Source: Gammaproteobacteria bacterium (lineage in GTDB: Bacteria > Pseudomonadota > Gammaproteobacteria > Ga0077554 > Ga007554). Taken from it: 64,000 nucleotides of DNA. Shown piece by piece: positions 8,368 to 19,056 of this stretch; the first letter of the stretch is position 1; the number at the start of each line of letters is the position of its first letter. The position numbers and the translations under genes are program-made. The stretch covers positions 1 to 64,000 of the forward strand of contig JAHFRW010000010.1 in NCBI GenBank assembly GCA_023266055.1. Direction: 5' to 3'. Under the pieces are notes generated by a model that saw nothing but the letters and a program-made list of their open reading frames with translations, ran no database searches and had not been told where the DNA came from.

Positions 8368-10197
8368 TCAATGCCCTTCATAAAGCTTTTCCACCAGGTC
8401 GCTATAACGCGTCATCACCAGATTGCGGCGCACTTTAAGCGTAGGCGTGAGCAGCCCATTTTCCACTGTCCACGGCTCCACGCACAAGGCAATACGCCGC
8501 ACCTGTGCATAGGCGTGAAAACTGTTTAACTGCACACTTAATCTTTTCAATACAACATTACAGGCACGTTTATCCTGTAACAGTTCGGGATTCACTCCTA
8601 ATGTGCCCGCGAACGCAGACCATTGTTCAGCATTCAATACGGCCAACGCCGCCAGATAGGGACGCCCTTCGCCGATCACCAACACCTGATCAAACAGCGG
8701 ATCCATGGCAATTGCCATTTCCATATCAGCAGGCGGTACCTTTTCGCCGTTGGCCATCACAATAATATCCTTGATTCGACCCGTGATATAAATATGATCA
8801 TTATCAATACGCGCCTTGTCTCCCGTATGAAGCCAGCCATCGGCATCAATTATTTTGGCAGTGGCCTCCGGATTCCCCCAATAACCCAGCATGACACTGG
8901 AACTTTTGGTCAGTAACTCGTCGTCATTACCAATACGCACCTGTATGCTCTGCAATGGCGCACCCACACCCGTAGGATCATTATCATTGAGCCGATTGGC
9001 GGCAATAACCGGACTGGTTTCAGTCAAGCCGTAACCCAGTGTCAAAGGTAATCCAAAGCCAAGAAATACCTTGGCAATCGGCATGGATAACGGCGCTCCA
9101 CCACACACGGCAAGACGAACACGCCCCCCCAGTCTGGCCATGACCTTGCTGGCGACCAGCTTATTCAACACCGGCCATAGTAGATGCGCAAAACGATCGG
9201 GACCACGTCCCTGAAGATACTGAAAACGTGACCAGCCTACATCAACCGCCAGATTGAACAGCTTTCTCGCCAGCGGTGATTTCAACTCAAGCTGCGCCTT
9301 GATTTTGCCATAGACTCTTTCGAAAATACGCGGCACCGATACTATTGCCGTGGGGCGCAGCGTCAACAGGTCTTCGGCAAGCAGTGGGATGCCGCGCGCG
9401 TAGGCCACCGTTGCACCACACATCATCGGTGAATAATAACCGACTGTACGCTCAAAGGTATGGCATAACGGCAGGAACGATAAAAACAGATCATCAGGAT
9501 AAGCGGGGAATCCTTCCACACATGCAGCCACATTTGAAAGTATATTGTGATGACTCAGCATGACTCCCTTGGGGCGACCGGTCGTACCGGAAGTGTAGAC
9601 AATCGTCGCAAGCACATTGGGCGCCGCATCACGGACCAGCAGTTCTCCTCCTGCGGGCAACCACTCCATCACCGCCTTCACGCGTAGCTCCTGTACATCA
9701 GCCATCGATTGCAGGCTGACAATACGCAGCAACCCCTGCAACTGTGCCTTGATCTCCGGTGAAACGTCTGACAGGGTACGCCAATGTTCCGCACCTTCAA
9801 TAACCAGCAGACGCACCTCGGCATTCTGCACAATATAGGCAATATTATCGGCACGGTCATTGGGATAAAGTGGCACGACCACCAGCCCCAATCCCAATGC
9901 CGCCTGCTCGACCATCACCCATTCACGACAGTTATGCAACAACATTGCTATGCGGTCACCCGGCTGTAATCCTTCACTGAGCAACGCATGTTGCCAGCGT
10001 GCTACCCATGCCGCCATCTCTGCCCATGAGGTATCTTTCCACGACTTGCTGGCATCATCGAAATAACGATACGCAATGGCATCCGGGCTGCGTCTGACAC
10101 GTTCCCGGAACAGACCCGCCAGCGTAACCGCTACTTCCTGGGAGATAATATCACTGACATGATCTTTCATAGAGGACCCTTGATATTCTTGAAACAC
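8368..10197 (-). CDS. Long-chain acyl-CoA synthetase (AMP-forming)
   Basis: IVYTSGTTGRPKGVMLSH, GYGLTETSPV, GWLHTGDKA motifs; 609 aa. Confidence 0.93.
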   Translation of the reverse strand: MFQEYQGSSMKDHVSDIISQEVAVTLAGLFRERVRRSPDAIAYRYFDDASKSWKDTSWAEMAAWVARWQHALLSEGLQPGDRIAMLLHNCREWVMVEQAALGLGLVVVPLYPNDRADNIAYIVQNAEVRLLVIEGAEHWRTLSDVSPEIKAQLQGLLRIVSLQSMADVQELRVKAVMEWLPAGGELLVRDAAPNVLATIVYTSGTTGRPKGVMLSHHNILSNVAACVEGFPAYPDDLFLSFLPLCHTFERTVGYYSPMMCGATVAYARGIPLLAEDLLTLRPTAIVSVPRIFERVYGKIKAQLELKSPLARKLFNLAVDVGWSRFQYLQGRGPDRFAHLLWPVLNKLVASKVMARLGGRVRLAVCGGAPLSMPIAKVFLGFGLPLTLGYGLTETSPVIAANRLNDNDPTGVGAPLQSIQVRIGNDDELLTKSSSVMLGYWGNPEATAKIIDADGWLHTGDKARIDNDHIYITGRIKDIIVMANGEKVPPADMEMAIAMDPLFDQVLVIGEGRPYLAALAVLNAEQWSAFAGTLGVNPELLQDKRACNVVLKRLSVQLNSFHAYAQVRRIALCVEPWTVENGLLTPTLKVRRNLVMTRYSDLVEKLYEGH

Positions 10198-10215
10198 GGG
10201 CAGCTATCAGGAAAA

Positions 10216-12291
10216 TTATAACTCGGCCCACTCTGCATCAGCCACAAAACGCTTGCCATAATGTTGCTCTAGCTCATGTAGTTTTCTGAGCTGGGTTTCG
10301 ACACCACCTTCCTGAACATAATTGATCGGGCCGCCACGAAAGGGCGCAAAGCCGGTGCCAAAGATGATGCCTGCATCCAGCAGATCAGCATCAGCAACCA
10401 CGCCTTCGCGCAGGCACGCCGCGGCTTCATTCAACAAACGCAACATCAACCGCTCGACAATATCAGCAGGCGGCGTGTAACCAGGCCTGCCGTGTGGAAT
10501 CTGCGGCTTGCCATTATGATAGGTATAAAATCCCTGGCCACTCTTGACACCCAGTCGGCCCGCGTTCACCAGTTCGCGCAAACGCGGTGGCACGTCCACA
10601 TCAAGACGTTGCGACAAGATGTCTGCAACCGACAGACAAATATCCAGACCCACGGTATCGGCAAGACGAATCGGCCCCATCGGCATGCCAAAATCCAGGG
10701 CTGCCTTATCAATGATCGCAGCAGGTACACCTTCCCATTCCATGGCCACAGCTTCCAGAAGATAGGGCATAAGAACGCGATTTACCAGAAACCCCGGAGA
10801 GCTCTTGACAGGCAGGGGTAAACGATCAATATGCCGCACAAAGGCCGCCGCTTGCCGAGCCACTGCAGGGTCGGTAAGGGGACTGCTAACAACCTCCACC
10901 AGTTGCATTTGCGCAACTGGGTTGAAAAAATGTATGCCCACCAGACGACCGGGCTTTGCCAGCGACTCGCTCAGAACATCCAGTGGAATACTGGAAGTAT
11001 TGGTTGCCAATAAGGCATCGGCCTTCATTTTTGGTTCAATCTCACGGTATAACGCCTGCTTGGCCGTGATATCCTCAAAAATGGCTTCAATCACCACATC
11101 GGCATGACTCACACCCACGCCCTTGTCGTCCGGTATCAAACGATCCAATGCCGCCTGTATCAGACGCGGCTGCTTGAAACGCTTCTTGAATAACCCATAA
11201 GCCCGCTTGATGACTTTTGCCAGTGCATCATGGCGTGTATCCTGTACGGTGACACGCATGCCTTGCAGCGCGCACCAGATGGCAATATCACCGCCCATCA
11301 CACCTGCACCAATCACATGCACATGCTGCGGTGAAATCAAATCTTTCTTCCCCAGCGCCTTGAGACGTTCCTGGAGAAAAAAGACCCGCACCAGATTATG
11401 CGCCGTCTTGCCCAGCACAAAATGCGCAACTGACAACGCTTCTTCTTCCATCATTTTGACAGGATCGTGAGCGTGTTTCGCCCACAAATTTATCAAGGCG
11501 TAGGGCGCAGGGTAATGTGCTTCATTCGCTTTTTCTGCAAGACGATGGCGCATCACTCTTGCCAATATATTTCTCGCCAGACCGGTGTTGGTCAGTGATT
11601 GAATCAGGGTAGGACGATGCGGCGCCAGACTGGACGCCGCCGCTCTCATGATGACCGATACCGCCGCCCGCTTGAGATGACGCGCCGGAACCGCATAATC
11701 AATCATGCCGAGCTTCCTTGCGGTACGCGCATCAATGGTTTTACCGGTCAGCATCAAGTCCATGGCAGCCGGTGCGCCAATCAGTGGCGGCAAACGTACC
11801 GTACCACCAAAACCCGGATGAATACCCAGTTTGATCTCGGGCAAACCGAGGCGGGTACGCGGATCTTCATCAGCAACACGATAACGACACGCCAGAGCAA
11901 GCTCCATGCCGCCGCCCAGACAGAAACCATGGATCAGTGCCAGGGTGGGGCATTTCAAATCGGCCAAACGATTCATGGCACGCTGACCCCGCCGGATCAA
12001 TGCCAGTGAGTCAGCAACCTCTTTCAGGGGCACGAACTCCTTGACATCCGCACCCGCAATAAAGCCATTCGACTTGCCTGACAATACAATCACACCGCGC
12101 GGCAACGCGTCCGTTAATGTTTCCAGAATATCATTCAATTCATCCAGTACTTCAGATGAAAGAACATTGGCCGTGCTGTCTGCCTTGTCGATATAGAGCC
12201 ACGCAATAGCATGGTCGTCGCGCTCAATACGCCAATGTTTATAGGTCGTCTGCATCTGGCTGTGGATATCCGGCTCGCTCATTGCTATCAC
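10216..12291 (-). CDS. fadJ: Fatty oxidation complex alpha subunit (enoyl-CoA hydratase/3-hydroxyacyl-CoA dehydrogenase)
   Basis: N-terminal crotonase (GFCLGGGMELALACRYRVA), Rossmann HIGAGVMGGDIA and HFFNPV motifs. Confidence 0.93.
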   Translation of the reverse strand: MIAMSEPDIHSQMQTTYKHWRIERDDHAIAWLYIDKADSTANVLSSEVLDELNDILETLTDALPRGVIVLSGKSNGFIAGADVKEFVPLKEVADSLALIRRGQRAMNRLADLKCPTLALIHGFCLGGGMELALACRYRVADEDPRTRLGLPEIKLGIHPGFGGTVRLPPLIGAPAAMDLMLTGKTIDARTARKLGMIDYAVPARHLKRAAVSVIMRAAASSLAPHRPTLIQSLTNTGLARNILARVMRHRLAEKANEAHYPAPYALINLWAKHAHDPVKMMEEEALSVAHFVLGKTAHNLVRVFFLQERLKALGKKDLISPQHVHVIGAGVMGGDIAIWCALQGMRVTVQDTRHDALAKVIKRAYGLFKKRFKQPRLIQAALDRLIPDDKGVGVSHADVVIEAIFEDITAKQALYREIEPKMKADALLATNTSSIPLDVLSESLAKPGRLVGIHFFNPVAQMQLVEVVSSPLTDPAVARQAAAFVRHIDRLPLPVKSSPGFLVNRVLMPYLLEAVAMEWEGVPAAIIDKAALDFGMPMGPIRLADTVGLDICLSVADILSQRLDVDVPPRLRELVNAGRLGVKSGQGFYTYHNGKPQIPHGRPGYTPPADIVERLMLRLLNEAAACLREGVVADADLLDAGIIFGTGFAPFRGGPINYVQEGGVETQLRKLHELEQHYGKRFVADAEWAEL

Positions 12292-13622
12292 TCCCTGCCA
12301 CTTTCAATTAACATGGCACCACCCTGACCACCACCAATACACAGGCTGGCCATGCCACGTCGTGTGTTGGTTCTTTTCAATACATTCAGTAGATGCAGAA
12401 CAATACGCGCGCCACTGGCGCCCACAGGATGCCCGAGGCTGACACCACCGCCATCAATATTCAATCTGCTCAGATCGATTTCACCCAGGGCCTGCGTCAA
12501 CCCCAGTTCGGTACGACAATAATCCGCATCTTTCCACACTTCCAGACATGCCAACACCTGTGCAGAAAATGCTTCGTTGATTTCCCAATAATCTATGTCC
12601 GGTATTTTCAAACCATGGCGTTGCATGATCGGCGCCATGGCATGCACAGGGCCCAGACCCATTTGCGCCGGCTCAAGCCCGGCCCAATGACAATCAATAA
12701 TACGCCCCAGCACTGGCAATTTATATTTCTCAACGGCCTCGGCACTGGCCAAAATCAGCAGTGCGGCGCCATCCGTCACCTGCGCGCTGTTGCCTGCCGT
12801 CACATTACCAAACTCACGGTCGAAAACCGGTTTGAGCCTGGCCATTCTGGCCATGTCCCCATCACGACGCACGCCGTCATCCTGTTCGTAAACATTGCCT
12901 CGGGTATCGTAAAGGGTTTCGATTTCGCCCAGCAGTTTATCATCCTGCGCCTTGGCGAGCCGACGATGGCTTTCCAGTGCAAAGGCATCCATCTGCTCAC
13001 GGCTGATATTAAAACGGTGTGCGAGATTTTCTGCGGTCTGTCCCATGGATAAACCCACCACCGGGTCGGTCAGGCCACGCAACAGGCCGATAATGGGCTT
13101 GAGATGCCCGGGGCGCAATTTGCTTAATGCGCCAAACCGCGCACCGAAGTTACGTGCCGCACTCCATTCACCCAGCCAGCCCACCATGTCATTATTGAGT
13201 AACACAGGTGCATGGCTCATTGCTTCCACGCCCCCGGCCAGAATCAAATGAGCACGCCCTGTGGCGATATTGCGTGCGGCACAATCCAGCGCCTGCATGC
13301 CTGAAGCACAATTGCGCTGCACCGTCCAGGCAGGAACATGTTTGCCGCACCCCAGACGTAACGCGACGACACGTGCGATATTGGCCTCATCCGGCCCGGG
13401 CATCACACAACCGAGAATGACCTCATCAAAATCACTGGGCTGGAAGGGTTGGCGCGCCAGCAAAGGACGCCCGGCACCTATTGCAAGATCCGCGGCCGGA
13501 AAAGAACCCGGCTTGCCTTTTGCTTTAAGCTGCGGTGTACGGCTACCGTCAACTACATATACTGTTTTGCCGACTTGACCGGGCTTTTCGACCGGGCCGG
13601 TGCTGTCTGTTCGGTTGGCCAT
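12288..13622 (-). CDS. fadI: Acetyl-CoA C-acyltransferase (thiolase)
   Basis: NCASGMQALDCA, NGAxNxxGGGVSLGHPVGASGAR-like (NIDGGGVSLGHPVGASGAR), CIGGGQG motifs. Confidence 0.93.
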   Translation of the reverse strand: MANRTDSTGPVEKPGQVGKTVYVVDGSRTPQLKAKGKPGSFPAADLAIGAGRPLLARQPFQPSDFDEVILGCVMPGPDEANIARVVALRLGCGKHVPAWTVQRNCASGMQALDCAARNIATGRAHLILAGGVEAMSHAPVLLNNDMVGWLGEWSAARNFGARFGALSKLRPGHLKPIIGLLRGLTDPVVGLSMGQTAENLAHRFNISREQMDAFALESHRRLAKAQDDKLLGEIETLYDTRGNVYEQDDGVRRDGDMARMARLKPVFDREFGNVTAGNSAQVTDGAALLILASAEAVEKYKLPVLGRIIDCHWAGLEPAQMGLGPVHAMAPIMQRHGLKIPDIDYWEINEAFSAQVLACLEVWKDADYCRTELGLTQALGEIDLSRLNIDGGGVSLGHPVGASGARIVLHLLNVLKRTNTRRGMASLCIGGGQGGAMLIESGRE

Positions 13623-16060
13623 TCAACTTTCTCCCTTTGCCAGTAGTCTGGCGCGAAATCATCCACCTTAATCACTTCCCTGCGCGCGGCAATGGCATCA
13701 TACATCAACTGCGCTTCTTCTTCCGTAATAACGCCCAGCTTGATACCCGCCTGCACACGCGGTGTTTCATCATTACCACTATATCCGCCCGGCCCCAGGC
13801 CAACACGTAATTTTTTCTCTGTCGCCTCCGCGGCCATCGCCTTGTTCAAGGCGTCCTCCAGACGCCCCAATGGCTCATTGACATCCGTGGGGATATACAA
13901 ACCGGCCGTTAAACGCTCGCGCGCCTCTGTAGATTGCAATAACGTGCCCGCCACTTTGTGGCCCAGCGCATCATTAGGCACAGCATAGGGTGTCCCCAAC
14001 GGAAACACCAGCTTGCGCAACACCCAGGCGACCGGACGATTAGGCAGATTTTGCAACAATCCATCCAGTGCACTCTGGATATTGTACAAGGCATTCTGGC
14101 ACGCCCAGTGCACCATGGGGAGATCACTGCCGGGCCGCCCCTGGCTGACAAAACGTTTCAACACGGCAGACGCGAGGTACATATGGCTCAATACATCCGC
14201 AAGCCGCCCGGAAATTTTCTCCCGGCGCTTTAGAGACCCGCCCGCCACCAGCATTGCTGCGTCCGTCATCAAGGCAAATGCCGCACTCATACGGGTGAGT
14301 TGCTTATAGTAACGCTCCTCCGGCCCAGACAACGGAATAAACACAAAACGTGCACCAGTAAGCCCCAGCCACCATGCCCCGACAGCATTGCTCATGGTAA
14401 AACCAATGTGACCAAACAAGGCGTCGTCGAATTTCAGCGATGCCTGACGTGTATCAGGATCTGCCGCCGCCTGCATTTCCTTGATCACATAAGGATGACA
14501 ACGTATGGCGCCCTGGCCAAAAATAATCAGGCTGCGCGTAAGAATATTGGCGCCCTCAACGGTGATGCCAATAGGAATGGATTGATAGATACGCCCCAGT
14601 AAATTACGTGGCCCCATGCAGATACCGCTGCCACCCTGTATATCCATGGCATCATTCACCACCTTGCGCATGCTTTCCGTAAGATGGTACTTAACGATAG
14701 CCGACACGACCGAAGGTTTTTCACCCACATCGAGCGCCCCAGCGGTCATGGTGCGCGCCGCATCCATCATGTACGTATAACCGGCCATACGTGCCAGCAC
14801 TTCTTCGACACCTTCAAAACGGCCGATGGAGGTTTTGAATTGTTTGCGGACGCGTGCATACGCCCCCGTAGCCCGGCAACCCATCTTGCCCGCACCCGTG
14901 GCCAACGCCGGCAATGAAATGGAACGCCCGGCCGCCAGACACTCCATCAGCATGCGCCAACCCTGACCCGCACGCTTGGGGCCACCAATAATCCAGTCTG
15001 CCGGAATAAACACATCCTTACCGGAATTAGGCCCGTTCTGAAACGGGATATTCAGGGGAAAGTGTCGATGGCCAATGACCACACCCGGCGTATTGGTGGG
15101 AATTAAAGCGCATGTAATTCCCACATCACTTCTGTCTCCCAGCAAACGATCCGGATCATAAAGCTTGAACGCGAGCCCCAGCACCGTTGCCACTGGCCCC
15201 AGTGTGATATAACGTTTATCCCAATTCAGGCGTATGCCTATCACCTCCTTGCCTTCAAACTCGCCACGGCAGACAACGCCGGAGTCAGGCATTGAACTGG
15301 CATCACTGCCCGCCTCCGGCCCGGTCAGCGCAAAACAGGGCACCTCTTTACCGCACGCGAGGCGGGGCAAGTAATAATTCTTTTGCTCGTCGGTACCATA
15401 ATGCAGCAGCAACTCGGCAGGCCCCAGTGAGTTAGGCACCATGATCGTCACCGCCGCCGTGACACTGCGACTGGAAATTTTCATGACTACTGCGGAATGA
15501 GCCAGCGCGGAAAATTCCAGGCCACCGTATTGTTTCGGAATAATCATGCCGAAAAAGCGATTATCCTTAATGAACTGCCAGACCTGTGGTGGCAGATCGT
15601 GTAATTCTTCGGTAATTTCCCAATCGTTCAGCATACCGCACAACTCTTCGACCGGGCCATCAAGAAAAGCCTGCTCCTCAGCACTGAGTTTGGGTGTGGG
15701 AATCGACAACAGCTTGATCCAGTCCGGATTACCGCTGAACAATTCACCGTCCCACCATACGGTACCTGCCTCCAATGCATCACGTTCTGTTTTTGACATG
15801 GGTGGCAACGCGGTACGAAACAACGGTAAAACGCGATTACTAATCCACGCGCGACGCAGCTTGGGCACATTGAGCAAAACAGCCGTCACAATAAAGAACG
15901 ACCACAATAAGGCGATCATCCCAGGCGAAGGAGGGTCAAATACTGTCCATAAAATCGGCACCCCTGACGCAATCACCGTTGCAATAATCAGAGGGATTCG
16001 CATATACGCCAATAGACCAACCATGGCCATCAGCAATCCTATCCAGAAAAAGGACATCAT
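13553..16060 (-). CDS. fadE: Acyl-CoA dehydrogenase, FadE type
   Basis: 835 aa with N-terminal TM segments; CFALTGPEAGSDASS and DIQGGSGICMGPRN motifs. Confidence 0.93.
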   Translation of the reverse strand: MMSFFWIGLLMAMVGLLAYMRIPLIIATVIASGVPILWTVFDPPSPGMIALLWSFFIVTAVLLNVPKLRRAWISNRVLPLFRTALPPMSKTERDALEAGTVWWDGELFSGNPDWIKLLSIPTPKLSAEEQAFLDGPVEELCGMLNDWEITEELHDLPPQVWQFIKDNRFFGMIIPKQYGGLEFSALAHSAVVMKISSRSVTAAVTIMVPNSLGPAELLLHYGTDEQKNYYLPRLACGKEVPCFALTGPEAGSDASSMPDSGVVCRGEFEGKEVIGIRLNWDKRYITLGPVATVLGLAFKLYDPDRLLGDRSDVGITCALIPTNTPGVVIGHRHFPLNIPFQNGPNSGKDVFIPADWIIGGPKRAGQGWRMLMECLAAGRSISLPALATGAGKMGCRATGAYARVRKQFKTSIGRFEGVEEVLARMAGYTYMMDAARTMTAGALDVGEKPSVVSAIVKYHLTESMRKVVNDAMDIQGGSGICMGPRNLLGRIYQSIPIGITVEGANILTRSLIIFGQGAIRCHPYVIKEMQAAADPDTRQASLKFDDALFGHIGFTMSNAVGAWWLGLTGARFVFIPLSGPEERYYKQLTRMSAAFALMTDAAMLVAGGSLKRREKISGRLADVLSHMYLASAVLKRFVSQGRPGSDLPMVHWACQNALYNIQSALDGLLQNLPNRPVAWVLRKLVFPLGTPYAVPNDALGHKVAGTLLQSTEARERLTAGLYIPTDVNEPLGRLEDALNKAMAAEATEKKLRVGLGPGGYSGNDETPRVQAGIKLGVITEEEAQLMYDAIAARREVIKVDDFAPDYWQREKVEWPTEQTAPARSKSPVKSAKQYM

Positions 16061-17004
16061 GTCTTTGTCACTCCCAAAACAACTTTATGCTTCCTGGTGC
16101 GACATCTGACGCGCGAACGACGCGCCTTCAACGCATGCTGTGAAATGCCATCATCCTTAATATCATAAAACAAGGCCGTATCCCGTGCAGACTCCGGCAT
16201 TAAACATTCATGCTCATCATTACAGATAGCGCCATGCTTGTCCCAGGGAAGATAACGATACGCGCCAGTGTCATCCAGGGCCACTACAGAAAATTTCACA
16301 TTATCAAAATAAGGAGAGTAATCAAAGTCTCGCGGCGTACACAACCGGGTATTACGTGGATAAAAACACAATGCACCATCCTCACTGCGCCGGACAACCG
16401 GCAGCACCGGAAAACGCACCGACTCAAACGCTGCCGCTATCAGTGTGGAGCATATCGTACGTTCCGACAAGCTTGTATTAATATCAAACAGACTTGACCC
16501 CAGCCGCCGAGGCAACCAGCTACGCCGCGCAATCCAGCGCGCCAAATCAAACAATTGACGAATATCATACGGCACTCCCAGATGATGCGCCGCAAACCGC
16601 AGCACGTGGCAAGCATCATCGGTGGACAAACCACGTGGCTGACAAACGCGCAAATTCACCCCACGGTATTTACTCAGGGGTGCCACAATAATACCCTGCC
16701 CAATCAATCCTTCGATAATTAACGGTTCATTTGGACTGCCCTGATAGTGCCGCTGAAGTTGCTGGCGTAACACCGAATCACCCATCTCGCAAAGCCGCCC
16801 AACATACAGCGCGGAATGCGTCCACGGACTTTTCGTAATATTCTTTATGAATTGACTAAGACGGGTATTCCCTTCTACCAGAATCACATCAGCCGGACGC
16901 AGCGCCCGGCTCAATCGATCAAAATCACATATTGGCACCGCTGAAGCATCTTCTTCAGTCAACCAGCCGACAAATTTTTCTTTCAGCCAGCCTAACATGC
17001 TCAC
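16057..17004 (-). CDS. YiiX/YebB-like permuted papain-like (NlpC/P60 superfamily) protein
   Basis: ADVILVEGNTRLSQFIKNITKSPWTHSALYVGR and a later CSTLIAAAFE motif. Confidence 0.75.
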   Translation of the reverse strand: MSMLGWLKEKFVGWLTEEDASAVPICDFDRLSRALRPADVILVEGNTRLSQFIKNITKSPWTHSALYVGRLCEMGDSVLRQQLQRHYQGSPNEPLIIEGLIGQGIIVAPLSKYRGVNLRVCQPRGLSTDDACHVLRFAAHHLGVPYDIRQLFDLARWIARRSWLPRRLGSSLFDINTSLSERTICSTLIAAAFESVRFPVLPVVRRSEDGALCFYPRNTRLCTPRDFDYSPYFDNVKFSVVALDDTGAYRYLPWDKHGAICNDEHECLMPESARDTALFYDIKDDGISQHALKARRSRVRCRTRKHKVVLGVTKT

Positions 17005-17774
17005 CTCGGTACCTTGTTTATAAACCAGTTAGTCACCGGGACAACCGCCTTGAGCATCAAGGTGGCTATGGGAGGAAGTTTCATCCTATCGACAAGACGC
17101 GCCCCTACATTCTTGTAGCGGCAAAATGCACTTTTTTTGAAGGGTATCCCGAAAACTCAGGGGGTTCTCACAAATAGCTCTCACATCCTCGCCACCTAAC
17201 ACACCGCGCCTTGAACAGGGATGTGAACGGGGGCCTGAAACATCCATCGTCCATGCCCAAACCGCATAGAAAATCAATAAAATTCAAAAATATGATCATT
17301 AGCACATAATCAAGCCATCCACCTCTTGCTTAAAATAATTGGACACCACCCACACCCCTAGCGTTCACGCAGCAGTCCATAATGGCATCACCACGAGGTA
17401 ACATTCTTATCTTTGATGAATTAACAACCATTTCTACCCCCTCGCCCCACCCTGATCGCGCCATCACCCGACACGATACACTCGCCCCGTCTGCGCGTCT
17501 TTCCGACTGTATGCCAGAACCACACGACCAGCAGGTACAGATTCAAAGCCACCAAAACTATGCCCACATTTTTTGCCCCCGAAAAACCTCCCCTATGCCT
17601 TCAGAGCCGCAAAACTGCCTTGATTTAACAGCTACTGAACTCGACCCTGTTCCTGAAACTTTCCATAATCTCAATATTGGCACCTCGATACTGTCGTCAC
17701 GAGATTATAGCTTTATGTTAGAACTGCATCTTTCTGAAAATTTGAAGGGGCTTGTGGTGCAGGAATCCTATCAG

Positions 17775-18240
17775 CGGCACGATATTACAGATCACGTATG
17801 GGCGCATTTGCCTGGGCGTGAAGGCCCCTGGGGCGGCATTGCCTAAAGACAACTGGCAAGTTATCAATGCAGTATTCTGGATATTTTCGCACCGGCGCAC
17901 CGTGGCGTGATCTCCCACCCACCTAAGCAGGTTCACGACCTCCTTGCACACATGAAAGCGCAGCATCTACTGACGGACAAAGGCTATGACAGCGATGCCA
18001 TTGTGGAGCCAGTCCAGAAACAAGGAATGCCGTGATTGTGCCGCGCACAAACCGTAAAGAGCAACGCGGGGATGACAAAGATTTGTAGCGACTGCGCCAC
18101 GTGGTGGAAAACGCATTCCTGCACCTCAAACGCTGGTGCGGCATCGCAACACGTTATGCCAAAAACGTGTCGTCATTCCTCGCAGCGGGATACATTCACT
18201 GCCTGGCAGTGTGGCTGGAAATCTCGTGACGATACTATCT
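17775..18240 (+). pseudogene. IS5-family transposase relic, frameshifted and internally deleted
   Basis: Across frames: RHDITDHVWAHLPGREGPWGGIA*(R)QL..CSILDIFAP, then LTDKGYDSDAIVEPVQKQGMP, then a VENAFLHLKRWCGIATRYAKN-like tail in another frame. Confidence 0.8.
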
Positions 18241-19026
18241 AGCACCATGACGCCAGTTAATTTCATGCGCCGTCTTTTCTCCGACAAGAACAGGCCCAAG
18301 ACTGCTGGGCATTGCCAGCTCACTTTCTGAGACAGGCACTCGCCCCCCCATAATCTCGGCTCTTCTCTGAGGAAAGCGTGGCTCTTGATGAGGATCCGCG
18401 TACCCATCGGGATACACGGGGAAATTTGTACTCGGGTCATACTTGTCAGTAGCACCGACGATATGCAAAAACTCATGCGCAATCACCACATTGTTTGGCC
18501 CTGCCATTTTCTCGCTGGCAAACGCATTCACCACACCGACCAACCCTTTTTCCAGGCCAAATGAGTGATCCAGGGTATCGTGCATTTCAGGATCATAATA
18601 AACAACAAACATGCGGATATCGGGCGCCGGGCCGTTATAGGTATCGGCCCGAAATGCCCAATAACGCATTTTAAGACTCCACCATATGACCGCCAGTGTA
18701 TCGCCATTATGGGGTGGTTTGGGAGGGAGATCGGTAACCACCGGGCCAAGCTTGATGCTCACAGGCTTATCAAGCTTTAACTGATAGCGCCGTGCTTCAC
18801 GCGCCATGAACGCTTCTATATCGCTGAAATTTTCTTTCCTTACACTATCGACATATGCCGCTGATGTCGCGCTACCGTCACCATTGATCGGATAGATCAC
18901 CACCCATAAGGAACGATCCCAATCCGTGGTACGGAGCTTGTTTAACCAGGTATTGGCCGCCACGAAAACCAGCAATAGCAGGAGAAATGTAATCCGTAGC
19001 TTGCGAAACGTCCCACCTTTTACCAT
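18235..19026 (-). CDS. Membrane-anchored putative zinc metalloprotease
   Basis: N-terminal TM segment and VVIAHEFLHIVGATDKYD (HExxH) motif. Confidence 0.7.
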   Translation of the reverse strand: MVKGGTFRKLRITFLLLLLVFVAANTWLNKLRTTDWDRSLWVVIYPINGDGSATSAAYVDSVRKENFSDIEAFMAREARRYQLKLDKPVSIKLGPVVTDLPPKPPHNGDTLAVIWWSLKMRYWAFRADTYNGPAPDIRMFVVYYDPEMHDTLDHSFGLEKGLVGVVNAFASEKMAGPNNVVIAHEFLHIVGATDKYDPSTNFPVYPDGYADPHQEPRFPQRRAEIMGGRVPVSESELAMPSSLGPVLVGEKTAHEINWRHGAR

Positions 19027-19056
19027 GCCCTATTTCCCGCACCCGCAAAAGACAGA

